A stretch of DNA of 64,000 bases. It comes from Tetrahymena elliotti 4EA (lineage: Eukaryota > Ciliophora > Oligohymenophorea > Hymenostomatida > Tetrahymenidae). Positions 25,847 to 38,387 of this stretch are shown piece after piece (the stretch's first letter is position 1; each line of letters starts with the position of its first letter). The notes under the pieces are model-generated. The model did no database searches, was not told where the DNA came from, and was given only the letters and a program-made list of their open reading frames with translations. The position numbers were made by a program, and so were the translations under genes. Location of the stretch: assembly GCA_000231825.2 (NCBI GenBank), contig JH720336.1, positions 252,235-316,234 of the forward strand, given 5' to 3'.

Positions 25847-28800
25847 ATGGAATTTTTTTAGGGATTAAGCGAAAAGTACAATGAAATTTGGAAAAACATT
25901 ATTTCGCCATAAAGGCAAATCTATTTTTTAAATGACTTAGGTATAATTTTTATTCGCTTAAAATTATTTTAGACAGCTAATACTAATTAAGGCAGATATT
26001 GATTGATAATTTTAATATCAATAGGACCTAAAGTTTAAATGGTGAGAAATATTCCAGTTTTAAGATATGATGTAGATCTAAAAAATTCAAGGGGATAAAT
26101 TTTAAGATGCACATATTATGCTCCAGATTCATTTGATAAATCTAAAATGGGTTGTGTTATTTATTTGCACGGAAACGCAAGTTCCAGAATAGAAGCCTTA
26201 ACCACATTTAATTATGTACTACCTAGATCATTATTATTTTGTTTTGATTTTGCTGGAGCAGGAAAAAGCGATGGGTAATATGTAACTTTAGGCATAAATG
26301 AATCTGAAGATTTATCATTAGTAGTAGATTATATAAAAAAGAATATTGGAGTCTAGAAAATAGCACTTTGGGGGAGAAGGTATTATATTGTTAAAATATT
26401 TGAGGAGCTTACTCTTTTTATGTTATAAAGTTAGTTTTAATAACTAACCTTTTAGCTAAGAAATTTTAAATTTTGTTTTAAGAATTTTCATGCTTTATTT
26501 AATAATGCATAAAAAGTCTATTTATTTTTAATTTAAAGAAAGGTAAAAGCAATAGAATTTTTTGCGATTTCATTAAAATTATTTTAAAAAGATCAATTTG
26601 AATATTTTGTTTAAAATAAATAAAAAGTTTTATGAAATTAGGAATTAATTTAAATTTATATTAAAAAAGTATGGGAGCATCAACAGCGATAAATTATTGT
26701 GCAAACAATCCAAATTAGATATCAGTAATGGCTTTAGATTCAGGATTTATTAAATTAAGTTGTATCCTTGAGGAGATAGGAAAGCAAAGAACAAAAATTC
26801 CAAACTTTTTAGTTGATGCAGTTATTCATTTTTTAAAGAATAAAATAAAGAGTGTTTTAAATATGGATATATTTTAGTTAGATTTATAGGAATAAATAAA
26901 GAAGATAAGTAATAAGTGTGAAGGCATAATATTTTGCAGTGCCTTAAATGACTCTATTATTCATTCATATCATACTCAAAAATTATATGATGCTTATAAT
27001 GGGGATAAAAAATTAATAAAATTTGAAGGGGATCATAATACATTAAGACCTCCTTAAGTACTTTCATAGATAGTCTAATTTTTAGAATAAAGAATGTATG
27101 GATAAGATTTATCTCCTGTTTCCTACAAAGAATAAGAGGAAAGAAGTGGAAATTAAACAAAAGAACTAAGCTTTGTTAATGATGATTAGTTTGTTTAAGC
27201 TTTTTAATAGATTCCTACAGCCTTAGATAAAACAGATTAATTAGTAGAAATTTGTATTAAATAAATGGAATTTTTAGCAAATCCTTTTTAGACACAAAAT
27301 CTCACTCCAACAAACTTGGGTCAAGATAGAAACATTATGAGTTTGTCAGTCTAAAACTAACAATACACAGAGAGTCCTATTTCCAAAAAAGTAGTACCAG
27401 ATATTGACAATGGGTATTCTTATAGAGATAACAACAGCACACTTCAAAATATGAACAAATCTATGAATAGTACAAAAAGAATAAAATAAATTTGCACAAA
27501 TGCTAAAGTGCTAAACGAATTAAATATTAATTCATATTAATAAATTTCTTAAAATAATTAAAATTTTAGTAATTAAAATAATAATAATTTCAATGCAAAC
27601 TGCAATTTATACTAAAAAAGCCCACCTTCACCTACTGATGAAGCTTACCTATAAAGTTAGTTTTCAGTTATTAGTTTCAATGATGCAACAAATACTATTT
27701 AATAAGTTAGGAAATCTAATAATACTTTTACAAAAAAGCCAATAATTTCTATATAGAGGCCAGATAAATAACAAGGAATACATTTAGTTAACAAACCCAA
27801 CATTACTTAATTTACCAATAGCTAAGAGGCAGCTCTTGAAAAAAAGAAAGAAGATATATTGAAAAGAATTTTTGATGAATTAGATAACAAACCTTCAAAT
27901 TAATAAACAAAAACATAACCTCAAATTCAGCTTTTGCATCCTCAATTTTAAGCTATTTCTCAAAATAACACTAATGCTAATAATAATAATAATCATCATC
28001 ATCATCACCCATACATGTTAAAGGATTAAATTTAATTAACCACATCAAGCTATACTTAATAATATCCTCAATAATAAAAAAATGTGAACAATCTTACACA
28101 TTCAAGCAGGCCCCATATGTACAATTAAAGTAATATAAATCAATAATTTGAAACAAAATCTCCAAATATGACAAGAAGAGGAACTGTTGAAGAAGATTAC
28201 TCCAAAATACTCTTCTAAAATAGAGTTTAAGAAAAATCTACACCTAAGCATTTTACAACGTAATTTAATTAAATTATATCAAATCATATTTTTTTATTTA
28301 TAAGAATTTTTAAAAAACAAATTTTGCCTTTATAATTACTTTAAAGTCTCATTTATAACCATAAAATAAGACATAACTACATTTAATATTTTATTTCATT
28401 ATAATAAATTAATAAAAAAAAAATAAAATATCTGGTTATTTATGATAATATGAGAATTTACATTTATTTTTATTAATATTTAATTTAATTATAAAATATT
28501 AAACGATTTAAAAAATCTATTTATTAAACATAATTGTAATAATTAATTTTTTTATTAATAATAGAAATGAATAAAGTAATACTTAACAAAGTGATGACAA
28601 AATTTAAATACCAAGCTAAAATTATATTTTAAAATACCCTTAATAGCAAAACAAAATTTAAAGTATATAATTATTAAGTAACTCCATCAAACCATTTTAG
28701 ACTTAAAATAGTAATTAAAATTAATAAAAACATGAAATGAGATCCTAAAATTTGACAAGAAATGAAGTAAATTAAGAAGATTACTTTTTAAGGTAGCGTT

Positions 28801-29142
28801 AAAATAGAATCTAGGAAAATAATATATCCTAAATATTGTCAACGTAAAATATTTTTCTTTTAAAAAAATAATTTTTTTTAAAAGATATCTATCTTTAGCT
28901 TAATTTTGTTAATAAAAATAATTAGGTCTTAAAATAATTTAAGAAATTATACTCATAACTCATAAATAGATTAAAGCAATAATATGTATAAACGAGATAA
29001 TTCTTCAATAAATAAAGAGGTAACTGAAAGATACAAATTTAATACTGATTGTAGTAGTTCTCCTATTAATTATAAAGCTTAAAACTATGAATTTAATTAA
29101 TAATTCAATATTACCAGTAGTTAATAAGCTTTGAGAAAATGA
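25847..29142 (+). CDS. Alpha/beta hydrolase (serine hydrolase, ABHD17/S33-like) with long Q/N-rich tail
   Basis: Five exons (25847-25940, 26025-26379, 26670-28259, 28565-28843, 28926-29142) encode 844 residues, all phases consistent. The hydrolase domain fills about residues 20-310: oxyanion motif YLHGNASS, DFAGAGKSDG, nucleophile elbow WGRSMGAS (GxSxG; the Ser codon is split by the 290-nt intron 2), LDSGF, Asp in CSALNDSII and His in EGDHNTLRP. The triad is complete, so activity is expected. The family includes protein depalmitoylases and serine aminopeptidase-like enzymes; the substrate here is unknown. Residues 320-844 are Q/N/S-rich with a run of Asn followed by six or more His (27985-28010). 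No signal peptide is seen. The first exon was chosen because it joins in phase to give NDLGPKVQMVRN, typical of this ciliate family. The tail's exon boundaries are less certain. Confidence 0.87.
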
Positions 29143-30171
29143 TTTTTGTTTTATTTATTTATATATATATAAATTATACCAAAACTATCCCTTTAAAATT
29201 TTAAAGTGATATTCATTTAATGCTCTTTATCTTTAATTTGTTTAAGTACGAATTAAATTATTATTTAGTTTTTCAATTTTATTTTTTCAATGACTCAAAA
29301 ATATTAATTTTAAATTAAGTATTAGAATTCTAAGTATTTATTAAATTGATTATTTATTCGCTCTCTCTATTTTTAATCACTAGTAAATAAAGTACAATAA
29401 GAAACAAATATATTTTCTTGTTTGAAATAAATTTTTCTTAATAATTTACTAGTACTTCAAAATAAATAAAATAGCTTTATAGTTTCTAGTTTATTTTGTA
29501 AAAAAATATCAAGATATTGTTTTTGATTTAAAATTGAAAAATTCTTTATAATTACTTATATCATCATTTTCTGCTCAAATTAATATTCTACCACCTAAAT
29601 AAAACACATCCATCTAAGTTTTGAGCTTGTTTTTAAAGTTAACGAATGAATTAATTTGAATTATCGTTTTATTAAAGATCTATTAATTTAGAATCAGAAA
29701 CTTCTTAGCTTTTCTTTTTTAATTAAATAATCTCTCTAATTTATCACACTTATCATTTTCTTATTATTTATTTTAATTTTTTAGAAAACAAAAATTTAAA
29801 ACTGATTTCTTATTTCACACAAAAAAAATATTTTAAAAATAAATCATATGTATGATTATGATAACCTCATTTTGTATTAATATTTTATCAAAATAATTTA
29901 GAAAAAAACTTTCATAAATTTGACTATTTGAGATAAGTAACAATAAATTTAAATGATGGAGAAATACATTTTGAAAATCATATTGATGAATAGAAAAAAG
30001 TATGAATGAATAAGTTAAATAACTTACTTATACTTGGATTCATAAAGAAGATATTAAATATTTTTATTTATTAATTACTGTATTAAATATCTTTCTTTTT
30101 AATCTTCTTAATATTAAAAAAGTGAAAAAACATAAAAATAATAAAATAAGAAGAAAAAAACAAGTTTAAAT
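29143..30171. other. AT-rich intergenic region
   Basis: This lies upstream of the guanine deaminase gene. An additional 5' exon of that gene could lie here, but I could not identify one that splices in phase. Confidence 0.45.
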
Positions 30172-31562
30172 ATGATTGGGTTTAGAATAAGCATTCTTTT
30201 TTTTAAGGTAGATCCATACTTTTTATAAGTGGAAGAAGATAGTCTCAATTATTATTAAGATGCTTATTGTAGATTAGTAGACAGGGTTAGTAATTAAAAG
30301 TGGATAATACAATTAGCTAGTTGAGGAGTATCCAAGTGTTACTGTTGACGAATCATTTATAGGCCAACTTATTATGCCTGGCTTCATAGATTGTCATACT
30401 CACTATCCTCAAACTGAAATGATTTGCACTTTTTCTACTGATTTATTTACATGGTTGAACACTTATACTTTCCCAAAAGAAGAACAATTCAAAGATTTGT
30501 CATATGCTAGAAAAATCAGTTAATTCTACTTAAATGAGTTGCTCAGAAACAGTACTACAACTGCTTTAGTGATGGCTACTATACATTCTGAATCTGCTTA
30601 AGCTCTTTTCGAGGAAGCTATCAAGCCAAATATGCGTATTATAACTGGAAAAACATTAATGGATAGGAATGCTCTTGATTTCCTTTGTGATACTCCAGAA
30701 TCAGCTTATTCTGATTCACTTAGTCTTATTTAAAAATATCATAAATAAGGAAGATGTTTGTATTCTATAAGTTCTAGATTTTCTCCCACTTCTTCAAGAA
30801 AATAGCTTTAAGCTGCTGGAAAACTAAAACTAATACACTCTGATGCTTATATGCATACTCATTTAAGCGAAAGTATAGAGTAAGTGGAATTTGCTTAGTC
30901 TTTATTTCCTGAGAAAAAATCAGATATTTAAATATTTGAGCAGTCTAATTTACTAGATAAGAGATCCGTTTTTGCTCATTGTGTGATGTGTCCAGAAAGT
31001 GAATCTGATTAATTAAGTAATCATTAATGTGGAGGGAGTTGCTTTTTGCCCAACAAGTAACCTTTGCTACGGAGCAGGTATTTTTCCATACCATGAATTC
31101 ATAAAAAAAAATATTAATTTTGGTATTGGCTCTGATGTTGGAGGAACCACAGGTTTCAGTTTACTAAAGATTTTATAAGATGCATATAAAGTAGTCATGA
31201 TCAGCTAGAAAGATACAAAAAATAGAAGACCTATGACATCATTAGAAGGATTTTATAGGGCCACTCTAGATGGATGTAAAGCTCTTCATTTAGATGATAA
31301 ACTTGGTAAATTTGAGCCAGGATATGAAGCAGATTTTGTAGTTTTAGACTGGTTTACTAATGATGTTTAAAAACTGAGATATGAAACTATTTAAAAGAGA
31401 TCTGGAAAAGCCTAATAATAATTAAACGACTCTTAAACTGACTTCTAAAGTGATAAGTCTATTCTAACTCAAAAACTATTTAGAATAATGATGATGGGTG
31501 ACTAGCTCAGTATAAAAGCTACTTATATTTCTGGTAAATAATGTTATCTTAAAAAAAACTGA
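30172..31562 (+). CDS. Guanine deaminase (amidohydrolase), frame interrupted
   Basis: Guanine deaminase converts guanine to xanthine in purine salvage. The metal-binding HxH lies in IMPGFIDCHTHYPQTEM, further ligands in YMHTHLSES and FAHCVMCP, and the catalytic Asp in GIGSDVGGTTGFSLL. CPTSNLCYGAG is also typical of the family. The ORF runs from ATG at 30172 to TGA at 31560-31562 but needs two corrections. At 30286-30316 either a 31-nt GT..AG intron is removed or a +1 shift occurs. At 31013-31017 one extra base must be skipped to reach VEGVAFCPTSN. With the intron reading, segments are 38, 233 and 182 codons. The usual N-terminal strands are poorly represented, so the true start may be further upstream. 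Family identity is firm; whether the gene is functional, mis-sequenced or decaying is open. Confidence 0.82.
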
Positions 31563-32363
31563 TACTATTATTAATATTTAAAATTGGTAATAATAAGCTA
31601 AGCTTGAAAGATTAATTCAGTAAAATCAAATTAACAAATAAAAAAATACATGGATTTATATTATATTTTACTTACTAACTTAAATAATATATTATATGGA
31701 TAAAAAAAATTATGAAAAATCCATTATGTTTTCAATGTTTATAATAATAATAATATATTCAAAATTTTATTTTAAAAATACCAAATAATAGTAAAAATAA
31801 TATTATTGATAAAATGTTTTTCAAAATGAACTAAAGAATAACTTTTAAATGAAATAAATCATTAAAACAATTTATGGTTATTCTATCTTTGAAATTTATA
31901 AAATTATTTCATTTTAAATCTTTTAAAAATTAAGAAAGGATCTGAAAAATAAAAAAAGGTATTTGGCATGAATTAAATTTTGTCTGATAGAAAACAAATA
32001 AGTGGTATTTTGGTTAAATTACAAATATTAAGCAAATAAACAATACTGGTAATTAACTTATTGCAGGTTTAATGAAAATCTAAATTAGTAAATTTGCAAG
32101 TAAAAAAAGAGCAAAACAACTGTACTATTATGTGATTGTAAGAAATTTATCAAAAAATAAGGAAAAAATATTAAGAAAAAACTATTTGCTAGCTTTGTTC
32201 AAGTTTTTATTTAGTAGTACTTATTATTTACAATGCATATTTTAATATTTTGACAAGAATAAAAAGTTTTCAATACACTTAAATATCAAGTTTTTATTAT
32301 TTATAGAGTATTAATTATTAAGTAGAAAGAAATAAACATATATACATACAATTTTATTTAATT
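31563..32363. other. AT-rich intergenic region
   Basis: This lies between two plus-strand genes. I see no recognisable feature. Confidence 0.55.
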
Positions 32364-35300
32364 ATGTCTGCTGCCTAAGACGTATAATCTAAGGAATATT
32401 TAATTTCTCCTAAAGTATCATCTATACGGTAGGGGGATTCGACAAGGCGAAAAATGTTTTTACTAGAAAATAACTCATTTTAAAATTTGTAGAAGTAGGG
32501 TGATGATAATAACCCTTCTTATTACATGTATTCAGATGATCGTTATCAATAAGATCAAGATGCTATTAATTAGACAAACAATTTATTTAAAGCTACATCT
32601 TAGAGTATCATCAATAGATCTGATTTTCGATTTTAATTACATCGCCCATCTTTACTCTCTGTTGATAAGGTAAATGATTAGATACAATTATCTCCAAAGG
32701 GATTAATAAGCCCTAAAGATACTCTAAGAAGCTATAGTAACATGCTTTCATCATCTTAGTAGAATATAACTTCAGAATTTGGATTTAGAAATGGGGCAAA
32801 TATTTTTATGAAATCAAAGACATTAAACCTAATGAAACGATCTTAAACAAAAAAGGATGGATTTTTTGAATAATCTCCTAAAAAAAGGCTTCGAAAATCG
32901 AAGACTTAAAAAATAAATGACGATACAAAAACAGAGAATATGTAAAAATCAGATAGTAAAGAAGATGTTTACATAACAAATTTTACAGTTTAGCAAAAAT
33001 CAAATGATTTAGTATCAAAGAGAAATGAGGATTAAAAACCTGAAAAGGGGTTAAGCATAAAATGGAAAAAGAGAGGTATCTAAATTATTACACAAGTCTA
33101 GAAATTTTTAACAAGATTACAAAATCTTTCTTTTATAAGAAGATACGATAGTTAAACCTTACATTAATTTTAAGTCATTAATGATATTTGTGCTTTCTAT
33201 GATGAAAACAGAAAAAAGAAATTATATCGAAGAAAAGGAATTCTTTAAACTTTTTTGAGCTTTCTTAAGCAAGGATTAAACACCAATTAAATGATTTTAA
33301 AATTTACTAATCTAATCGATAAAAAATTCAAAGTATTTGAACCTGATTAGCTTTTTATTATTATCTGGATGATTATTTTGATTATTTTATTACTCCTCCT
33401 CCTCTTCTTAAATCCTATTTTTATGGCTTTTCAAGATGAGTAAATTACTTCTTTTTATCTTACATATTTTATGGATTTGATAACGCCAAACAGTTTTATT
33501 AGAAATCATCAATCAAATTTAGATTTCTTACAATCTTTAATTAAAAATACTTTGATGTTACATTAATTCAATAATTATTTAAATATTTTCTTACAATTTT
33601 TTTAAAAAAAGGGTGGCTAATAATGAACTGACTTCATCCAATATTCTATTAAATGGTATGAGTACATTACCTTTAATAATAATGTTTGCTGATGTTATTA
33701 TTAGATTCAATACTGGATATTATAAAAGAGGTTTGATAGTAGTGAAAAGACGACACATAGCAAAACATTACATTAAGCATAAGTTATGGCTAGATGTTTT
33801 TTTAATTTCATTGTTTGCCTTTTATGAGAATACCAATATAAATATTATGATGCTTGTTACTGTACTTTTGATTAAAAAAAGTACTTAAATTATCAAAGAA
33901 TTGGAGGATGCAATCACACTCGATAAAAAATAAATGGCATATTATTAATTAGTAAAGCTTAGTGTTTTAGTACTTTTTATAGGGCACTTTTGTGGATGTA
34001 TATTTTGGTCAGTTGGTTATTTTACAAAAGATCATTATAATGATTCTTGGGTGTTAAATAAATTTGAAAATAAAACTTTCTTTGAAAAATACATCAGTAG
34101 TCTTTACTGGGCCACCGTTACAATGCTTACAGTAGGATATGGAGATATCACACCTTCAAATAAAATAGAAAAATCATTTGTAATTATTATTATGATATTC
34201 TCATGTGGTATATATGCGTATTTTCTCAATTAAATTGGTTTTCTTATTGAAGAAATCACATACGAAGATAAAGAATTCAAATAAATTCACTCTCAAGTTT
34301 CTCTTTTCCTTAAAAAAAGAAACTTGGATGTTAAACTTTAAACAGAGGTAATTTAAATAAAAATCAAATATTATTTCAAAACAATAATTAAAAAAAATTA
34401 ATTTACATAAAAACATTCAATAACTGCATCAGTTAATTATTTCATTTTTCTTTATTAAGTGAATAATAAGATTTAAATATTAAACAAAATTATTTTTTTA
34501 GTGAGCTTTAATTTTTCAAGATTAAAACAATTCAAAATAAAGAAAGGACTTTCATAACAATTAGATTACAAATTAATATCACCTGATTTTAACTCATTTT
34601 TATTGAGAAAGCTTAATTTACTTTTTAAAATATCTAAAATTATAGGTAAAAAGATATTACCAGTATTTGCATTATGAAAAACATAACTATACAGTAAATG
34701 GAGAGGGGTTACTTCAACCTTTAAAGCAGTCTTTAAGATAGAAAGTTATATCTAACATTAATTCACAAATTTTGATTAAATATAAGCTATTTAAGAATTA
34801 GTTTTCTTAACCTTTTTTGGAGTAACTAGCTCTTAGAATGAAAGAATGCTCATTTAATTCTGATGATAAAGTTTGGGAATCATCAGATTTACCTGTGAAT
34901 AACAAGATATTTTTTATTATTAGAGGTTAAATAATATAATTGGTTAATAATTAGTTTTTTGTGAAAACTATTGATGAAGGTGGTTTTTTCAATGAAAAAT
35001 GTTTCATGATAGATGAAACACCTAATGTTTCTTTCGTTTCGACTTGCTTGTCATCGATTGTTTACTTAGATAAAAAGGATTTTTTAGAAGTCATTAAGAA
35101 TTTTCCTGTTGATTAAGAAAGATACTGCAAGTTAAGGGATGGTTCAAAATTTTCTAATTTCTTCAATCTTGATTCAAAGTGTGAAACTTGCAACCTCTTC
35201 ACTCACTCTTTTAATAATTGCCCTCAAGTGAATATCTTTATTAATAAACCTAAAATAATATATAGCTGGACTAAATCCAGTCCATAGGAAAGAAAATTTT

Positions 35301-37486
35301 AAGTTAGAAGGGAAATAGACTTACCAATGTAGTAGAGTGTTGCAAGTTATAATGCTTAAATCAATATTTAAAAGAAAGATATACGCTAAAAAAGATTCAA
35401 TAATGCTAGAAGTTAGCACTATACAGTATTAGAATCTGTAGTTGATTTTTTAGTTCATTAAAATCCTTTTTAATTAGATGAAGATAATCTTATAGAATAT
35501 ATGAAAACTATTTTTGAGAATAATGATATTAATAACAACAACAACAACAATAATAATAATAATAACAATGAGCCTTCCCCAGAGCAGGGAGGAATAGCTA
35601 AGCCACTAATAATACCTTTACAGTAAAATGCAGATGCAAAATTAAGATCCCTTATGCATCCTTATCAAATGTTGGGAAGTAGATTAGCTGAAGATTTAAA
35701 TCCGAATCCTAAAACTAATTTTAAATCTCTTCTCTTAAATGAAGATTATATAAAATAAAACTCAGGATAAGAAAGTCAATAAGGAAGTCTTCGTTAACTT
35801 TATTCATAGTAGTAATCAAAAACATCTACAAAAGGAAACTAACCAAGCATAAATGGTGCTCATTATTCTTCTCAGACAAACAATACTCCATAACAATCTA
35901 GCGTATCGGGAAAAAGAGTAATTTAAATGAAAACAACGAGTTAAACAGAAATTCCTTCAAATGAAAATTTAAAAGATTTACCTAATGAAATAGATATAAG
36001 GCATCATGATAAATATAGAGAGGCTACTGATGGTGGTGTTAGAAGAAGAGTCTCAACTGCAACAAGATCTTAGAACAAAATCACTCAAAGTATGACATAT
36101 AGTAACAATTCTCCTTTCCCACCAAACAATCCAATGGTTTAATCTAGTGGTGGTCAAAGTTCTTGTTCTGCCCCTGCTCCCTAAGATAGAGATGCTTCTG
36201 ATATTTCAATAGAACAAACAATAAATTATGATACTATGCTGCTCTATACAAATGATTAAGATGATTTAAATGTATCTGAAGCATTAAAAAATTTAGTAAA
36301 AAAGAAGATTAAAAAAGTTAATACAAATGGAGCTAATTAAAACAACAACAGTACTTTTACAATTTTAGAAGAAGAAACTCAAGAGAATCAAACTAATTTT
36401 TAAAAAACTTTATTTTAAAATAACACAAATATTGAAAGAGAAAGTACACTTACCCTAACAAATAACTAGAATGAAGGCTCTAGTGTTTAGGCAGACCTGT
36501 ATCCAAAGATAAAAGATGAAAATTCCCTTCCATTTTTACTTACAGGAAAACTGAATATTGACACAAGTATGAATATGAATTTTAGTAATTTTAATAATGC
36601 TAGCGGTCTTCCTAATACATCTTCTAATAACAACTTGAATACAAATACAAATACCCCTAATCCAAATCATATGAATAAAAGAAATTCTATTTCTAGTAAA
36701 TTTCATAATTACATAAGATAAAATAGTAATAGCATTCTGAACACTCCAATTTCTCCTATGAATAATACTAAATAAAGAAACGGTTTGACTAACAAGGTAT
36801 TCAACTATCCACAAATTCCTCCATAAACAGTTGCTAAAACAGAAGAAGGAAATTACATTCGTTTAAATTCTAATGTTAACTCAAGGGGTGGTAGTCAATA
36901 TGGGCATTCGCCAGCAGTAGGAGATGATTAACCAAACTCAATAAGAAATAGAAAGAAAACAGAAAGCAGTTTTAATAAACAGCACTCTTATCTTAAATAT
37001 ATCAATAGAATTAAAGAAGAAGCAACACCAAAAAATAACAACTCTAAGCCTAAGTTTGGTTCAAATAATTTTATTCCTTCTCTTTAAAATTTGCATGCTT
37101 AGTAATAAGAAGAAGAAATCATCTTTGTTTCTCCTCTCACACATGAATTTTCAGATATCCCTGACCTAGATAAATATCATATCTACTCAGATTATTTTCC
37201 AAATTACAATATTGATAAAATCATGGATATCCTCTAAACAAAGTATGAAATTTAGATTTAAAAATTTGAAAAAGAAAGAAAAAAGAAAAAGAGCGAATCA
37301 TAGTTAACAAAGCTAGAAAAATTTATATTAAAATTCAACACAAAGCGTAATAGTAGCAAAAAATCAAGGCCAACTCTCACTATGTCTCGCTCAAAAAGTA
37401 AAAAAAGAACTGTTGTACAAAGTGCAGGCGCTTCCCTTTAGAAATCTGTTTTCCATCGTTAGCACTCAATGAAATAATTGCAGTGA
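32364..37486 (+). CDS. Six-TM potassium channel with cyclic-nucleotide-binding-like domain
   Basis: Three exons (32364-33556, 33612-34347, 34664-37486) encode 1583 residues. Residues 1-230 are Q/S/K-rich and cytoplasmic. Hydrophobic segments include FIIIWMIILIILLLLLLFL, LPLIIMFADVIIRFNTGY, LVLFIGHFCGCIFWSVGYF and IIIMIFSCGIYAYFL. The pore helix and selectivity filter SSLYWATVTMLTVGYGDITP predict K+ selectivity. The linker RNLDVKLQTE is followed by a diverged CNB fold (IFFIIRGQI, TIDEGGFFNE, VYLDKKDFLEVIK). It lacks a clear phosphate-binding cassette arginine, so gating by cAMP/cGMP is doubtful. The rest, over 800 residues, is N/S/Q-rich with an asparagine run (35536-35572) and a basic C-terminus. 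It belongs to the large ciliate CNG/EAG-like channel group; ciliates use many such channels in ciliary excitability. The putative S4 has few positive charges, so voltage sensing is uncertain. Confidence 0.9.
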
Positions 37487-38387
37487 AAACTCTTGAAAAG
37501 CATCCTTAAATAAACAATTTGTCTATAAAATAGTTAATTAATTTTTTTCAAATATTATTTATATAAATACATCTTATACTAATAAACTTACTAATTACTG
37601 AATGAGTACCTTATTATTAACTTATCTACTCAAAATCAAACAAACTACATTAATATCAATAGTATTAAATTATTTAACTGATGTTAGTCCCTTCTTAATT
37701 TTCCTTTTTCTAAATACCATTTTTGTATTTTTCAAATAAAATTATATTATTTTTTTATGAATATTTTATTTTTTAAAATTATTTCCAAATTATTTTGTCT
37801 TTTTATATATATATGTATAGTACCCTAGGGTACTGCCTTTTTCAAGGCTATACACTGAAGTTTTAGATATTAAATCTTAATTAATAAATATTAAATTTCA
37901 GAAATTATTTTTTTGTTCATACTAATTCTTAAATATAGAAAAAAAAATAAAAAATATGAAATTTTTTATTAAAATTTACTATGATATTAATTAATTGCTA
38001 AAGCAATCATTTATTTCCTAGAAAATATATTTTTTACATTTATCAATTTAATTTAGTTATCAAAGGTCCTCGAAAAATGATTACTTTGTAATTTTTTTAT
38101 AAATTTTAAAGATGTTGTTTTAATGAAAAATCTATTTTTTGAATAGCTTTCTGATCAAATAAATTAAAAAAAATATTACATCTTTTCATAAACTAGTTTA
38201 AAAAATACTTTGAAATAAATAGTTGATAGAAATTATTCTTGTTTAAGATAGAAAAAAAATAAAAAGACAATTTAAAAAAATATATTTTAAAGAAAAACCT
38301 ATTTTAAATCTTATTTTTTAAATTAGCTAATATCCTTTAGTATCAATTGTTGATAAACAACGCTTCAATTTTATTATTAATAAATCA
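37487..38387. other. Intergenic region between convergent channel and pyrophosphatase genes
   Basis: Both neighbours end here, so it is 3' flank for each. It contains the compact inverted-repeat structure at 37815-37853; the rest is plain AT-rich DNA. Confidence 0.6.
37815..37853. other. Compact three-stem inverted-repeat structure, possible structured RNA or protein site
   Basis: The outer arms GTATA (37815-37819) and TATAC (37849-37853) are reverse complements. Between them lie a perfect 14-bp palindrome GTACCCTAGGGTAC (37820-37833), one T, and a hairpin GCCTT-TTTC-AAGGC (37835-37848). This leaves almost no unpaired base and is GC-rich for the region. Whether it acts as RNA or DNA cannot be told from sequence. 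Confidence 0.6.

Noticed and set aside
25881..25940. ATG beginning MKFGKTLFRH as start of the hydrolase
   Set aside because: That frame does not join in phase to the second exon. The frame starting at 25847 does, and gives the NDLGPKVQ sequence typical of the family.
30999..31017. A 19-nt GT..AG intron explaining the second guanine deaminase frame break
   Set aside because: It is shorter than any other intron in the window and would remove residues that fit the family; kept only as a remote alternative.
34201..34416. Minus-strand ORF of 71 codons
   Set aside because: It overlaps the channel gene's second exon and intron in antisense; the plus frame carries the conserved channel sequence.
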